A DNA stretch of 44,622 nt from Gemella bergeri ATCC 700627 (GCF_000469465.1 NZ_KI271798.1:1-44622); one strand, 5' to 3'. Positions 36,005 through 44,534 are shown, numbered from the stretch's first letter. The notes: generated by a model not told the origin, from the sequence alone. Program-made: numbers and translations.

Positions 36005-37651
36005 TTATTCAACACCGATAATATATGGATATACCGGTTGACCGGATTCAACTAATTCTATCTCAACATCAGGATATTTTTCTTCGAGAAGTTGTTCTAA
36101 GAAATCTGTACATTCTTCCGTACTTTCTTCTCCTAAGTATAGTGTTACTATCTCACTATCTTCATCAACTGACATTTCCAATAGTTTTGCTAACGTTGCA
36201 TTTAATGATAAATCTGAAACAACAATTTTACCATTTTTAATACCCATATATTCGCCTTTTTTAATTTCTATACCTTCTATATTTGTATCTCTAACAGCAT
36301 AAGTTACTTCTAAAGTTTTAACAGTTGTTAAAACATTTTGCATATTAGCATAATTTTCCTCCGGTGATAATACCGAATTAAATGCCATTACAGCAGCTAC
36401 ACCTTGTGGAGCAGTTTTACTTTCAATTACAAAGACGTTTTCTTCTGCCAACTCAGCCGCTTGTTTAGCAGCTAACTGAATATTTTTATTATTGGGGAAG
36501 ATATAAATATTATCCGCATTAACTTCTTTTATGGCTCTCATAATATCTTCAGTAGATGGATTCATTGTTTGCCCACCTTCTACAATATAATCAACACCCA
36601 TAGAAGTTAACACTTTACTTAATCCCGCTCCCATGGAAACAGAAATCATCGCTTGATTTTTTCTCTCTTTAGGTGTTTCTTGCTTTTCTTCTTGCTTTCT
36701 TAACACCTCTCTATGTTGCTCACGCATATTATCTGATTTAATTTTAATTAATTCACCATACTGTTGACCATAATTAAACACATCACCGGGGGTTTCTGTA
36801 TGAACATGAATTTTAACGTATTCATTATCCGAAATTACAAGTAGTGAATCACCAAACTTACTCATATCTTCTCTAAATTTTTCTTCGTTAAAATCTTTTT
36901 TGTTCTTATCAAGACGCACTGTAAATTCTGTGCAAAAACCGTATACAATATCTTCAGGACTCATAAAGTCCATATCATGATTATCTTCAAATTGCATATC
37001 AACAATATTTATTTCAACTTCATCAAGTCCGTCAATTTCTTCATTCTTTAAAGCAGCAACAAATCCTTGATATACACAAACAAGACCTTGTCCACCTGAG
37101 TCTACGACACCAACTTCTTTTAATATCGGTAATAACTCCGGTGTTCTTTTTAATGATTCTTGAGCTTCTCTATAAATTGCTTCCATTACTTCTATTACTG
37201 AATCTGTTGATTCTGCAGTCTTTATTCCTGCTGCAGCCGCTTCACGTGCAACCGTTAAAATAGTACCTTCCACCGGTTTAATAATTGCTTTATACGCAAT
37301 ACTTACCCCATTTTGAATAGCATTAGCAAATTCTTTCGCATCAATCTCAGCCTTATCTGCAATATATTGTGACATACCTCTAAATAATTGAGAAAGAATA
37401 ACACCGGAATTACCACGAGCTCCCATTAGTAAGCCCTTTGAAAAAGATTTTCCAAGTTCTCCAATATTTTCCACAACATTAGAAGCCGTTTCTTTTGCTC
37501 CTGATGACATAGAAAGATTCATATTGGTTCCTGTATCTCCATCCGGTACCGGAAATACATTTAATGAATTAATTCTTTCCGCATTTTTTGCCAAATTTCT
37601 TGAACCCAAATCAATCATTTTAGCAAAAATAAGACCATTGATTTTTTCCAC
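36005..37651 (-). CDS. fakA: Fatty acid kinase catalytic subunit (DAK2/YloV family)
   Basis: This kinase phosphorylates FakB-bound fatty acids for phospholipid synthesis. The 548-residue protein has an N-terminal DhaL domain (about 1-200) with VFPVPDGDTGTNMNLSM (the Mg-binding aspartates) and GARGNSGVILSQ, a middle domain, and a C-terminal DegV-like region (KNIQLAAKQAAE). A partner FakB is not in this window. It lies 11 bases after an asp23 gene, as in the yloU-yloV pair of Bacillus. Confidence 0.92.
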   Translation of the reverse strand: MEKINGLIFAKMIDLGSRNLAKNAERINSLNVFPVPDGDTGTNMNLSMSSGAKETASNVVENIGELGKSFSKGLLMGARGNSGVILSQLFRGMSQYIADKAEIDAKEFANAIQNGVSIAYKAIIKPVEGTILTVAREAAAAGIKTAESTDSVIEVMEAIYREAQESLKRTPELLPILKEVGVVDSGGQGLVCVYQGFVAALKNEEIDGLDEVEINIVDMQFEDNHDMDFMSPEDIVYGFCTEFTVRLDKNKKDFNEEKFREDMSKFGDSLLVISDNEYVKIHVHTETPGDVFNYGQQYGELIKIKSDNMREQHREVLRKQEEKQETPKERKNQAMISVSMGAGLSKVLTSMGVDYIVEGGQTMNPSTEDIMRAIKEVNADNIYIFPNNKNIQLAAKQAAELAEENVFVIESKTAPQGVAAVMAFNSVLSPEENYANMQNVLTTVKTLEVTYAVRDTNIEGIEIKKGEYMGIKNGKIVVSDLSLNATLAKLLEMSVDEDSEIVTLYLGEESTEECTDFLEQLLEEKYPDVEIELVESGQPVYPYIIGVE

Positions 37652-37662
37652 TGTTAATCCTC

Positions 37663-38022
37663 CTATTTATTAACCTTAATGCCTTGAATATAGATATTTA
37701 CTGAATCTACTTTGACACCTAGTGTTTTTTCTATTTGGTATTTTACTGATGATTGAACATTACTTGCTATTTCTGAAATTTTTGTTCCATACATTACAAT
37801 AATATATAAGTCGATTACTAATTTTTCATCTTCTCTTTTTACTACTATTCCTTTTGAATAGTTTTCTTTTCTTAAAATTTCAATAATTCCATCTTTTACT
37901 TGGTTTTTACTAGCCATACCAATAATACCGTAACAACTCACAGCTGTCCCACCTGCTACTGACGAAATAACATCATCGCTAATTGACACAACTCCCAATT
38001 CATTATTAATTTCTATTGACAT
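37663..38022 (-). CDS. Asp23/Gls24-family protein (YloU-like)
   Basis: The 119-residue protein has INNELGVVSISDDVISSVAG at the start and VIMYGTKISEIASNVQSSVKYQIEK at the end, in two typical Asp23-family stretches. Its position before fakA corresponds to yloU of Bacillus, whereas the first family member here (18407-18712) corresponds to yqhY. In related species rpmB lies next to it; I do not find rpmB here. Confidence 0.9.
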   Translation of the reverse strand: MSIEINNELGVVSISDDVISSVAGGTAVSCYGIIGMASKNQVKDGIIEILRKENYSKGIVVKREDEKLVIDLYIIVMYGTKISEIASNVQSSVKYQIEKTLGVKVDSVNIYIQGIKVNK

Positions 38023-38068
38023 ATTCTTTTCCTCCTATCAAAAATAGACAAATTGAAACATAAGAGTT

Positions 38069-38097
38069 ATTATACCTTTTTTGTAAAAAAAATACAA
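38069..38097 (-). promoter_or_regulatory. Promoter of the asp23-fakA operon
   Basis: TTGTAT and TATAAT are separated by 17 bases on the minus strand, about 45 bases before the start codon. The rest of the gap up to 38236 is AT-rich, with no feature I can name. Confidence 0.65.
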
Positions 38098-38236
38098 GTA
38101 AAACATTGACAATTTCTATTTCAGTGACCTTAGCTAGCCCCTTTGTTAAAACAATTTTATATAATTATTTTATATTCAAAATTTTATAGATTAATAAAAT
38201 AAAATTTTCTTATTTATATTAATATTTATAGAAATC

Positions 38237-39169
38237 TTATTTATTTCCTCCGATATGTTCTTTTGAATGAATCATAAGTGTTATAACATCACATACCGGC
38301 GTAGGAATATCATGTTTTTTCCCAAGTTTAGAAATTGCACCATTTAAATAATCAATTTCAGTTAATCTCCCATTTTTCATATCTTGATATAATGATGGAT
38401 AATGAAGACCGGCTGTTCGAGGGTCAAAACAATTCTCTATATTTTTCTCAATAACTTCCTGATTTACATTTATTCCTTCCGCACGCCCAACTGCAGTTAC
38501 CTCATTTAACACCGCTCTCGTTAAATCTAAATGCTTTTCGTAACTGCCATATTCATTAATATTGCAATCTATTAAAGTACAATATGTATTTAAAACACAA
38601 TTCAACCCTGCTTTATGCCAGATAGATTGATATGTATCTGCCGAGTAATTCATATTCAATCCGGATTTATTTAATTTTTCAATTAGTTTCAATGTCTTAT
38701 CTAAATTATCTTCTTTCACTTGCTTAATTTCTGTTTTTCCGGTTCCGTACGCTTTTAATATACCCGGACCTCCTAACCCACTCGTCCAGACAGTAACTCC
38801 GATAAGAATATTTTCTTCTTTTACAAACTCTTTTAAAGTATCTACATGTCCTAATCCATTTAATATACAAATTATTTTTGTATCATCATGTATTAAATGC
38901 TTAACTTTATTCAACATACTTTTCAATTGCATAGATTTTGTAGCAACAAATACAACGTCATATTTTCCCTTTGCTTCTTCCGGTCTATAAATTGATATAT
39001 TGCAGTTACCTAATTCTTTATCATCAATTATTACTTTTAATCCATTTCTTTTAATAGTATCAATATGTTCTTGCCAAGAATCAATAAATGTAACATCTTC
39101 CCCATTTTTAAACAACATATATCCAAATCTTGTTCCCAGTGCTCCTGCACCTGCAAATAAAATTTTCAT
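38237..39169 (-). CDS. panE: 2-dehydropantoate 2-reductase (KPR/ApbA family)
   Basis: This NADPH-dependent ketopantoate reductase family enzyme is expected in pantothenate synthesis. About 310 residues. The dinucleotide motif KILFAGAGALGTRFG is at the N-terminus, and WHKAGLNCVLNTYCTLIDC contains the conserved lysine and asparagine. The C-terminal helical domain has YLNGAISKLGKKHDIPTPV. I prefer the ATG at 39169 because its GAGGAG site is 8 bases away; the ATG two codons earlier is too close. No other pan genes are present, so a different 2-keto substrate is possible. Confidence 0.82.
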   Translation of the reverse strand: MKILFAGAGALGTRFGYMLFKNGEDVTFIDSWQEHIDTIKRNGLKVIIDDKELGNCNISIYRPEEAKGKYDVVFVATKSMQLKSMLNKVKHLIHDDTKIICILNGLGHVDTLKEFVKEENILIGVTVWTSGLGGPGILKAYGTGKTEIKQVKEDNLDKTLKLIEKLNKSGLNMNYSADTYQSIWHKAGLNCVLNTYCTLIDCNINEYGSYEKHLDLTRAVLNEVTAVGRAEGINVNQEVIEKNIENCFDPRTAGLHYPSLYQDMKNGRLTEIDYLNGAISKLGKKHDIPTPVCDVITLMIHSKEHIGGNK

Positions 39170-39209
39170 AGCCATATCTCCTCTACTTAATAATTTATTA
39201 TTTTCTATA

Positions 39210-39238
39210 ATTCTAACTTTATCTTCCTATTTTGTCAA
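39210..39238 (-). promoter_or_regulatory. Promoter of the panE-like gene
   Basis: A perfect TTGACA and TAGAAT are separated by 17 bases on the minus strand. Directly upstream, TGCAAACGTTTAAT (39243-39256) matches the catabolite-responsive cre consensus at about 11 of 14 positions, a weak hint only. Confidence 0.7.
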
Positions 39239-39280
39239 CTTTTGCAAACGTTTAATAATATGGGAAAATTAGAAAAAGAG

Positions 39281-39336
39281 GAGCGACTCAAAAATCATGA
39301 TTTTATTAAAAATCAATTTTATTAAGTCACCCCCAC
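39281..39336. repeat. Imperfect inverted repeat with nested hairpin
   Basis: Outer arms GAGCGACTCAA and TTAAGTCACCCC pair imperfectly (GRGYGACTYAA). Inside, TGATTTT-ATTA-AAAATCA forms a 7-base hairpin. It is more GC-rich at the ends than its surroundings. On the minus strand it is followed by CTCTTTTTC, so it could terminate the PTS-like gene. Confidence 0.45.
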
Positions 39337-39452
39337 ACAATTCATCAAATTTTAAAAAACTCTTTAAAGTTAATTTTTACTCAATAAGCCGCTGTACCTA
39401 GCTACCGATAAATAAATTCTAATAGAATTTCTAACTTTTAGGTAAAGAATTA

Positions 39453-40499
39453 TTATAAATTATCTGTTTTATACGCATCAGTTTTATATAATTTTAATAC
39501 ATCTGAATATATTCTATCTGCTATAAATGCTACTGTAAACGGAATTACAAAAAATGCTAAAATAATACCTAACAATGTACTCCCTAATTCACTGGCTTTT
39601 GTAGGTCCAATTAACCCGATAATACCAAATCCGGCACTATCTTTATTTCCTAAAATATTAAGTAAATAACCTGCCAAGCCGGTAATAGCGGAAGTAGTCA
39701 ATATAGTTAAAAATAATTGTGGCTTCCTTGCACAGTTCGGCATCATTAATTTTATAGCTCCTAAAATAATCGCAAGGCTGACACCTTTATTTTTAGCTCT
39801 AAATGTCCCAATTGCAAGAACAGCTGCCGAAGATAATACACCAAGTGTCGCCGCTCCCGCACCGATAAAGTTTTCATTAGAAAATAAAATAATTCCCATA
39901 GCAACGGTCGAAACCGGTGTAACAATCATAAATGAAAACGCCATCGCAATCAATATACACATTAATACAGGTTGCAATGTTGTAAATTTAAAAACAATAG
40001 TTGCTAGAAAATTTGTTAGATTTTTCATATATGGTAATGTCACTAATCCAAAAGCAGCAACTAATCCTCCTACTATTGGTAGTAAAATAATTGTTAATGT
40101 ACCAAATTTATCTTTTACTAACTTAATAATCAATGCACCGATCGCAGCAATTAACATAACATTAAATAAATCACCCATCGGCACACCTGTCCATGCCTTT
40201 GCCGTAGCATTAAAAGTTAATGAACCGCTGGCTGCTAAAACAGTCGAGCCCAATACTGCTGACTCTATTGCTTTAAAGTTTAGCATTTGCCCGATAATCA
40301 TTCCAACCAATACCGGAACACCAAATTGGAATAAATACATTGCTTGTGTTAATGTTGTAAATACATTCGGTGCAAAATGCGCACCTAAATACTTAAACAG
40401 TGTACTCAATACCGCATTAGGTATTAAACCCACCACTATCCCAAGTGCTGTTCCATTTAAAATAATATTAAGAAAATCTTTCACACGTTGTTTTTGCAT
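39453..40499 (-). CDS. PTS EIIC-like membrane transporter (PTS_EIIC_2 family)
   Basis: The 348-residue polytopic protein has about ten hydrophobic segments. The start KDFLNIILNGTALGIVVGLIPNAVL and the glycine-rich AFGLVTLPYMKNL and GPTKASELGSTLLGIILAFF regions resemble the uncharacterised PTS_EIIC_2 family. No EIIA or EIIB gene is nearby, so phosphotransfer is not shown; the substrate is unknown. The ATG at 40499 is preferred because the GGAGG site lies 6 bases before it; an ATG two codons earlier overlaps that site. Confidence 0.78.
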   Translation of the reverse strand: MQKQRVKDFLNIILNGTALGIVVGLIPNAVLSTLFKYLGAHFAPNVFTTLTQAMYLFQFGVPVLVGMIIGQMLNFKAIESAVLGSTVLAASGSLTFNATAKAWTGVPMGDLFNVMLIAAIGALIIKLVKDKFGTLTIILLPIVGGLVAAFGLVTLPYMKNLTNFLATIVFKFTTLQPVLMCILIAMAFSFMIVTPVSTVAMGIILFSNENFIGAGAATLGVLSSAAVLAIGTFRAKNKGVSLAIILGAIKLMMPNCARKPQLFLTILTTSAITGLAGYLLNILGNKDSAGFGIIGLIGPTKASELGSTLLGIILAFFVIPFTVAFIADRIYSDVLKLYKTDAYKTDNL

Positions 40500-40656
40500 A
40501 CACATCCTCCTTTTTTAAATTATTATTACACTATAATAATATAAAATAAAAGTAAATATTTTTTTGAAAATTTCGTTAATTTTTCTTAAAAATGTTTTTA
40601 TATGAACTATAAAATATAATTATTTTTAAAAAATATACTGTTATATTTTAAATATT

Positions 40657-41565
40657 TTATTTAGCTTTTGTGTGAGTTTCTTCAAAAACTCGGTGTTCTA
40701 CCTTATAATTATGTAATATTGCATTTATCTCTGCACCGAGTATTAATATATATCCTGTTATATAAAGCCAAAGAATAAATGCCATTAATCCACCAATAGT
40801 ACCATATGTTTTTATATAACTAGAAAAATGATCAATATAATAACCGAATAATCTACTAACCAATGTCCATGATATAGTTGAGAATATTGCTCCGGGAAAT
40901 ATACTGATAACTCTTACCTTAACATTAGGTCCTAATATATATATAAATACAAATACTATAAATGTAAATAGCATAGGAAAACTGTATGTAAGATATGTCC
41001 ATAAATTAGAAAAACCCTCATCAAAATGCAGTTTATGAAATAATAACCATGTTAATTGTTTTCCAAAAACAACAAGAGTTAATACTAAAAACATTCCTAC
41101 TAAAAATAATATTGTAAATATTATACTAATAATTTTAGTAACAATCCAAACACGTTCATCTCTCACCCTGAAAGCATTATTAAACGCTATAATAATGCCA
41201 TAAATTCCGTTAGAAGCAGGCCATAAAGTAAAAACAATACCAAATGTTAAAATTGTGTTGTTACTTTTATTATTTAATACTTCACTGATTATGCTAAATA
41301 AATAATTTCCTAAATCTCCGGGAGCAAAGGTTTGTATTTTTTCTAATAAAAATTGTTGATCTATTTTGAAGTATGGAGTTAGTGCTAATGCGACTAAAAG
41401 CATAGGGAACAACGAAAGAATAAAATAATAACTTAAATTTGATGATAGAATTGATATTTCATCATACATTATTCTATAATACATCTCTTTTACAAATTTT
41501 TTAAAAGTTAACTTCCCCTTAGGATTTTCCTCATAAAAGGAATAATTTTTCTCCGGTATGAACAT
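40657..41565 (-). CDS. YihY/virulence factor BrkB family membrane protein
   Basis: The 302-residue protein has about six hydrophobic helices. FKKFVKEMYYRIMYDEISIL, SSNLSYYFILSLFPMLLVAL and the C-terminal YGTIGGLMAFILWLYITGYI and GAEINAIL are typical of the family (once misnamed RNase BN). It is an inner-membrane protein of uncertain function. The ATG at 41565 overlaps the downstream edge of the YtxH-like gene stop, which suggests translational coupling. The frame also opens with a TTG four codons earlier, which I reject. Confidence 0.88.
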   Translation of the reverse strand: MFIPEKNYSFYEENPKGKLTFKKFVKEMYYRIMYDEISILSSNLSYYFILSLFPMLLVALALTPYFKIDQQFLLEKIQTFAPGDLGNYLFSIISEVLNNKSNNTILTFGIVFTLWPASNGIYGIIIAFNNAFRVRDERVWIVTKIISIIFTILFLVGMFLVLTLVVFGKQLTWLLFHKLHFDEGFSNLWTYLTYSFPMLFTFIVFVFIYILGPNVKVRVISIFPGAIFSTISWTLVSRLFGYYIDHFSSYIKTYGTIGGLMAFILWLYITGYILILGAEINAILHNYKVEHRVFEETHTKAK

Positions 41566-41566
41566 T

Positions 41567-41824
41567 TTATAACACAAATTTAGCCACTTTTTTGGCAGCT
41601 TTATAATATAAAGGTAACGATGACAATGACAAAATATTTCCTACTTGTTTTTTATAATTTTTCTTGTCAACTACAATGTAGTCTTTCTCCTCTAAATATT
41701 CTTTATATTTATCAATAGTTTCTTTTTCTTCTTTACTAAATCTTTCTTTTTTAGAAATTAATGTAGATAATGCTACCGCACCTAAGCCTACAACAGCAAA
41801 AGTTAATATTGTTTTTTTACTCAT
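41567..41824 (-). CDS. YtxH-like small membrane-anchored protein
   Basis: The 85-residue protein has one N-terminal hydrophobic helix (about 5-22) followed by a charged, helix-rich stretch with several Lys-Glu pairs. I do not recognise it with certainty; the layout resembles YtxH-type stress proteins. It has a good AAGGAG site and is coupled to the YihY gene. Confidence 0.6.
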   Translation of the reverse strand: MSKKTILTFAVVGLGAVALSTLISKKERFSKEEKETIDKYKEYLEEKDYIVVDKKNYKKQVGNILSLSSLPLYYKAAKKVAKFVL

Positions 41825-41925
41825 TTTTATCTCCTTAATAAATTATTTGTTTTTAAATTTCATACTAATATTTTAAACTATTTACCAAAACAACGCAACA
41901 TTTATACTGGTTATAGAAAGTAAAA

Positions 41926-41960
41926 AGATGGGAACGTCAGAAATTTAACTTTTCCCATCT
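41926..41960 (-). terminator. Terminator of the comG operon
   Basis: AGATGGGAA and TTCCCATCT form a perfect 9-base stem with a 17-base loop, followed by TTTTA on the minus strand. Confidence 0.88.
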
Positions 41961-41967
41961 CATATAA

Positions 41968-42183
41968 TTATTCTGTATTACTAATATTTTTAGTTAACTG
42001 TTCTACTATTTTTTTGTCATAATAATCATTTAGATTTTTTATACTATACACCTTGTTTATATAAATTCCAATTATGCTAAACATAACAACAATAACAAAA
42101 AGCATTACTAAAAGCGAAGTTATAACTGCACTACCATTTTTAAAATTTTTCTTCTTCAATTTCATCATCTTCTTCTTTTTCAT
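41968..42183 (-). CDS. comGG: ComGG-like competence protein
   Basis: A protein of about 71 residues with a very basic N-terminus and one hydrophobic helix (SAVITSLLVMLFVIVVMFSI) followed by a short polar tail. It is recognised mainly by its place as the last gene of the comG operon. The start is uncertain: ATGs at 42195, 42183, 42168 and 42165 are all in frame. I chose 42183 as the best compromise with the weak GGG site. The 5' part overlaps comGF and encodes a run of Lys where comGF encodes Asp/Glu. Confidence 0.65.
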   Translation of the reverse strand: MKKKKMMKLKKKNFKNGSAVITSLLVMLFVIVVMFSIIGIYINKVYSIKNLNDYYDKKIVEQLTKNISNTE

Positions 42184-42643
42184 CTTTATTGTCATCCCTT
42201 TGATTTTTTAGCATAAGGTAAAGTATTCTCTTTTTATTTTCTCTATCAATGATAGTAATTTTTATTCTATCGTCACTTTGCTCTATTGAATAACTTTTTA
42301 ATTTTTGAAGAAGAAGGATATATCCTGCATAAGAGTTTGTATTTTTTTGTTTTTCCATATAAATTTTATTTCCTTGAAACACTAACCTTACTTCTTCTTT
42401 TTTTTCTTTATTTTTCATTATAATGTAATTACTTTCCCTCTCAACCTTTTCGCTGGAATTATAAATTTGAAAGATTTTTTTATGTGCTAAAGCATATTCA
42501 TAATTTGTAAAATCTAAAAAATTTTTAGAAGTTTTCAATGTTGTCTGAAGTATAAGCATCAATAAAAGTGTAACTATAATTAAAAGAAACAACGATATGG
42601 TAAGTTCTAATAACGTAAAACCTTCTTTTTTACTTTTACTCAT
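42140..42643 (-). CDS. comGF: Competence protein ComGF
   Basis: The 167-residue minor pseudopilin has a prepilin motif EGFTLLELT at about 7-15 and a hydrophobic helix after it. The body (YEYALAHKKIF, VRLVFQGNKIYMEKQKN) matches ComGF. The C-terminus ends in an unusual acidic tail (DDNKDEKEEDDEIEEEKF), which lies exactly where the comGG gene overlaps in another frame. It is cotranscribed with comGE, overlapping it by 8 bases. Confidence 0.82.
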   Translation of the reverse strand: MSKSKKEGFTLLELTISLFLLIIVTLLLMLILQTTLKTSKNFLDFTNYEYALAHKKIFQIYNSSEKVERESNYIIMKNKEKKEEVRLVFQGNKIYMEKQKNTNSYAGYILLLQKLKSYSIEQSDDRIKITIIDRENKKRILYLMLKNQRDDNKDEKEEDDEIEEEKF

Positions 42644-42917
42644 AACTGACCTTTTCGTTAGTATTTATATCCACTATCTCCGCCTTTTCAAGATTAACTA
42701 CTATTTCATAGTTTTCTCTTCTAACACTGAAATTTTTTTCATTATAATGATTACTAATTTCTTCATAAAGAATTTCCTTCATCTCAAGTTGTTTTTCTAT
42801 CGTTGCAATAGTTGAATATTGATGAACTAAATTAGGTATAAGAAAACCAAATATCATGGAGCAAATTGCTAAAGCAATAATCAGTTCAACAAATGTAAAA
42901 CCATTTTTAGAGTTCAT
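42636..42917 (-). CDS. comGE: Competence protein ComGE
   Basis: The 93-residue minor pseudopilin has the prepilin cleavage motif NGFTFVELIIALAI at about 5-18, including the conserved Glu5. The start lies inside the end of comGD (11-base overlap). ComG pseudopilins form the competence pilus that takes up DNA; they need the peptidase ComC and the ATPase ComGA, neither of which is in this window. Confidence 0.82.
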   Translation of the reverse strand: MNSKNGFTFVELIIALAICSMIFGFLIPNLVHQYSTIATIEKQLEMKEILYEEISNHYNEKNFSVRRENYEIVVNLEKAEIVDINTNEKVSYE

Positions 42918-43350
42918 CTACCGTAACATACCCACTATCTAAATGAATAATAATACGATACAAACTGCGTTCAAACTTTACATCTATTGTGTTAGCTCTT
43001 GATATTAAGTTTCCCTCTCTATACCTAAGTCTTATCGTCGGACCATTAGCAACTATTTTTCCATTTTGAGATAATTTTTTCCAACTTGAATGTTTATCAT
43101 AATACATTAAATATTCATTATCACCGGAAAATAAATCAATATATGGGGAATTACCTTCTCTTAAACTTGATGTTTGTATAAAACAAATATTGGAGATTAA
43201 TTCATTCACCGCTAACCTTTCCTTATATTTAGTATAATCTCCTATTGAAATAACAGATAACATAATTACTATAATACTAACTATTAGTAAAACAGCGAGC
43301 ATCTCCACCAAAGTATATGCTTCTTTAGTTTTGTAATGTAGCTTTTCCAT
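42907..43350 (-). CDS. comGD: Competence protein ComGD
   Basis: The 147-residue minor pseudopilin has a prepilin segment KEAYTLVEMLAVLLIVSI; Ala-Tyr replaces the usual Gly-Phe at the cleavage site while Glu5 is kept. I prefer the ATG at 43350 to that at 43374, since it gives a leader of normal length (about 11 residues). It overlaps the end of comGC by 26 bases. Confidence 0.82.
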   Translation of the reverse strand: MEKLHYKTKEAYTLVEMLAVLLIVSIIVIMLSVISIGDYTKYKERLAVNELISNICFIQTSSLREGNSPYIDLFSGDNEYLMYYDKHSSWKKLSQNGKIVANGPTIRLRYREGNLISRANTIDVKFERSLYRIIIHLDSGYVTVDEL

Positions 43351-43609
43351 TTGAAATAATAATTTTTTTACCATTAGGTGCGGTGCTGGCCTTATCTACC
43401 GGGCCATCTAAATAATGTTTTTCTACCAATTTTTCAAATGTTACATCATTATCTTTTTCATTTATTTGATATGCTGTTACCTGAGATTGAACAGTTTTTT
43501 CATATGCTTGTGAGCTTTTATCTTTTGCTGTGTCGATATTTTTAGTAATATTCGGTATTATTAATATTAATAATATCGCTATTATAAATAGTACAATCAA
43601 CATATCCAC
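43325..43609 (-). pseudogene. comGC: comGC, major pseudopilin gene, 5'-truncated
   Basis: The remaining 94 codons (VDMLIVLFIIAILLILIIPN and the following body) match ComGC. The leader peptide and the first residues of the mature N-terminus (usually FTLVEML) are missing, and position 5 is Asp instead of Glu. Upstream the frame continues as unrelated sequence (PKCYYYIS) with no start codon except a GTG at 43615 and no ribosome binding site. comGA and comGB, which normally precede it, are absent. Without a leader the product could not be processed as a pilin. Confidence 0.72.
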
Positions 43610-43696
43610 GCTGATGTAATAGTAGCATTTAGGATATTTAGAGGTATTGACAAAGGAATGCCACTAGAATATATTTTAAAACAACAAAAGAACTAA
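43607..43696 (+). pseudogene. C-terminal fragment of an unidentified plus-strand ORF
   Basis: Thirty codons read HADVIVAFRIFRGIDKGMPL and then EYILKQQKN before a TAA that lies in the arm of the terminator at 43688-43719. The composition and the terminator overlap suggest the tail of a real gene. ADV-x2-AF-x-I faintly recalls the last catalytic motif of TnpB transposon nucleases (ADVNAA), but this is weak. It sits exactly at the comGC breakpoint. Confidence 0.3.
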
Positions 43697-43719
43697 CTTT
43701 AAGATAAAAGCTAGTTCTT
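43688..43719. terminator. Bidirectional hairpin between the surface-protein gene and comGC
   Basis: AAGAACTA and TAGTTCTT form a perfect 8-base stem, extended by CTTT/AAAG after a mismatch, with T-rich flanks on both strands. It can terminate the surface-protein gene on the minus strand. Confidence 0.75.
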
Positions 43720-43769
43720 ATTTTATTAAAAATCTTGCGGATATATTCTTTATTAAATAATTAGTTTCG

Positions 43770-44534
43770 TTATTTATTAGCTAACTCAACTTTTATAAGT
43801 TTGCCAAGCCAATCAAAAGTATAATAAACACCGTTCATAAGCAAAACTTTATTAGTTGCTATCGCACCTCCATCATTAGGATCCATATAATATTGATGTC
43901 CATCTACTTTTGTCCATCCTATTTTCATATCACAGTTTACTGGGTCAAAATAATATCTTTTTTCACCTATATAAAAAAAACCTGTAACTGGATGAACTGT
44001 GTCAAAATAATACCATTTCCCGTTTATATATCTCCAAGTTTTTTCTGTTTGAGCTCCACTTTCAGGATCAAAATAGCGCCACTTCCCTTCAATCTTTATC
44101 CACCCTGTTTTCATATCCCCATTTACAGGATCAAAATAATATTCTGTATCATCTATAAACTGTAAACCTGTAAGTGCATTACCATTACCATAACTAAAAA
44201 AATACCATTTTCCATCTATCTTTTGCCATCCTAATTTTTCATCCCCATTTACAGGATCATAATAATACCACCCTTTTACTCTATTATAATACTTATCACC
44301 ATTATCATAATACCAGCCCGTTACCATATATCCTCTTTTATCAAAACGATAAGCTTTTCCTCCAATGTCATATACTCCATCTTTATAATAATGTCCACTT
44401 CCCCTATCATACCACCAACCGTTTTCATCTTGTTTCCAATCAGCTCTTGCTTGGTTAGATGTGGGAATTATAATTGATGATAACAATGCAGTACTTAGCA
44501 AAACTTTTGCAGTAATCTTAACTACTTTTTTCAT
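43770..44534 (-). CDS. Secreted choline-binding-type cell-wall-binding repeat protein
   Basis: The 254-residue protein has a signal peptide with a likely cleavage after QARA (about residue 31). The entire mature part consists of about nine aromatic repeats of the CW_binding_1/choline-binding type (WYYDPVNGDEKLGW, GKWYFF, GWIKIEGKWRYFD, GKWYYFD, YYFDPVNCDMKIGW). There is no enzymatic domain. Such proteins attach to teichoic acid choline or related polymers; the ligand here is unknown. It has its own promoter and a GGAGG site. Its insertion next to the broken comG operon suggests a rearrangement. Confidence 0.88.
   Translation of the reverse strand: MKKVVKITAKVLLSTALLSSIIIPTSNQARADWKQDENGWWYDRGSGHYYKDGVYDIGGKAYRFDKRGYMVTGWYYDNGDKYYNRVKGWYYYDPVNGDEKLGWQKIDGKWYFFSYGNGNALTGLQFIDDTEYYFDPVNGDMKTGWIKIEGKWRYFDPESGAQTEKTWRYINGKWYYFDTVHPVTGFFYIGEKRYYFDPVNCDMKIGWTKVDGHQYYMDPNDGGAIATNKVLLMNGVYYTFDWLGKLIKVELANK

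Noticed and set aside
40657-41565. Ribonuclease BN function for the YihY-family protein
   Set aside because: That name comes from an old misassignment of the family; the sequence shows only a membrane protein.
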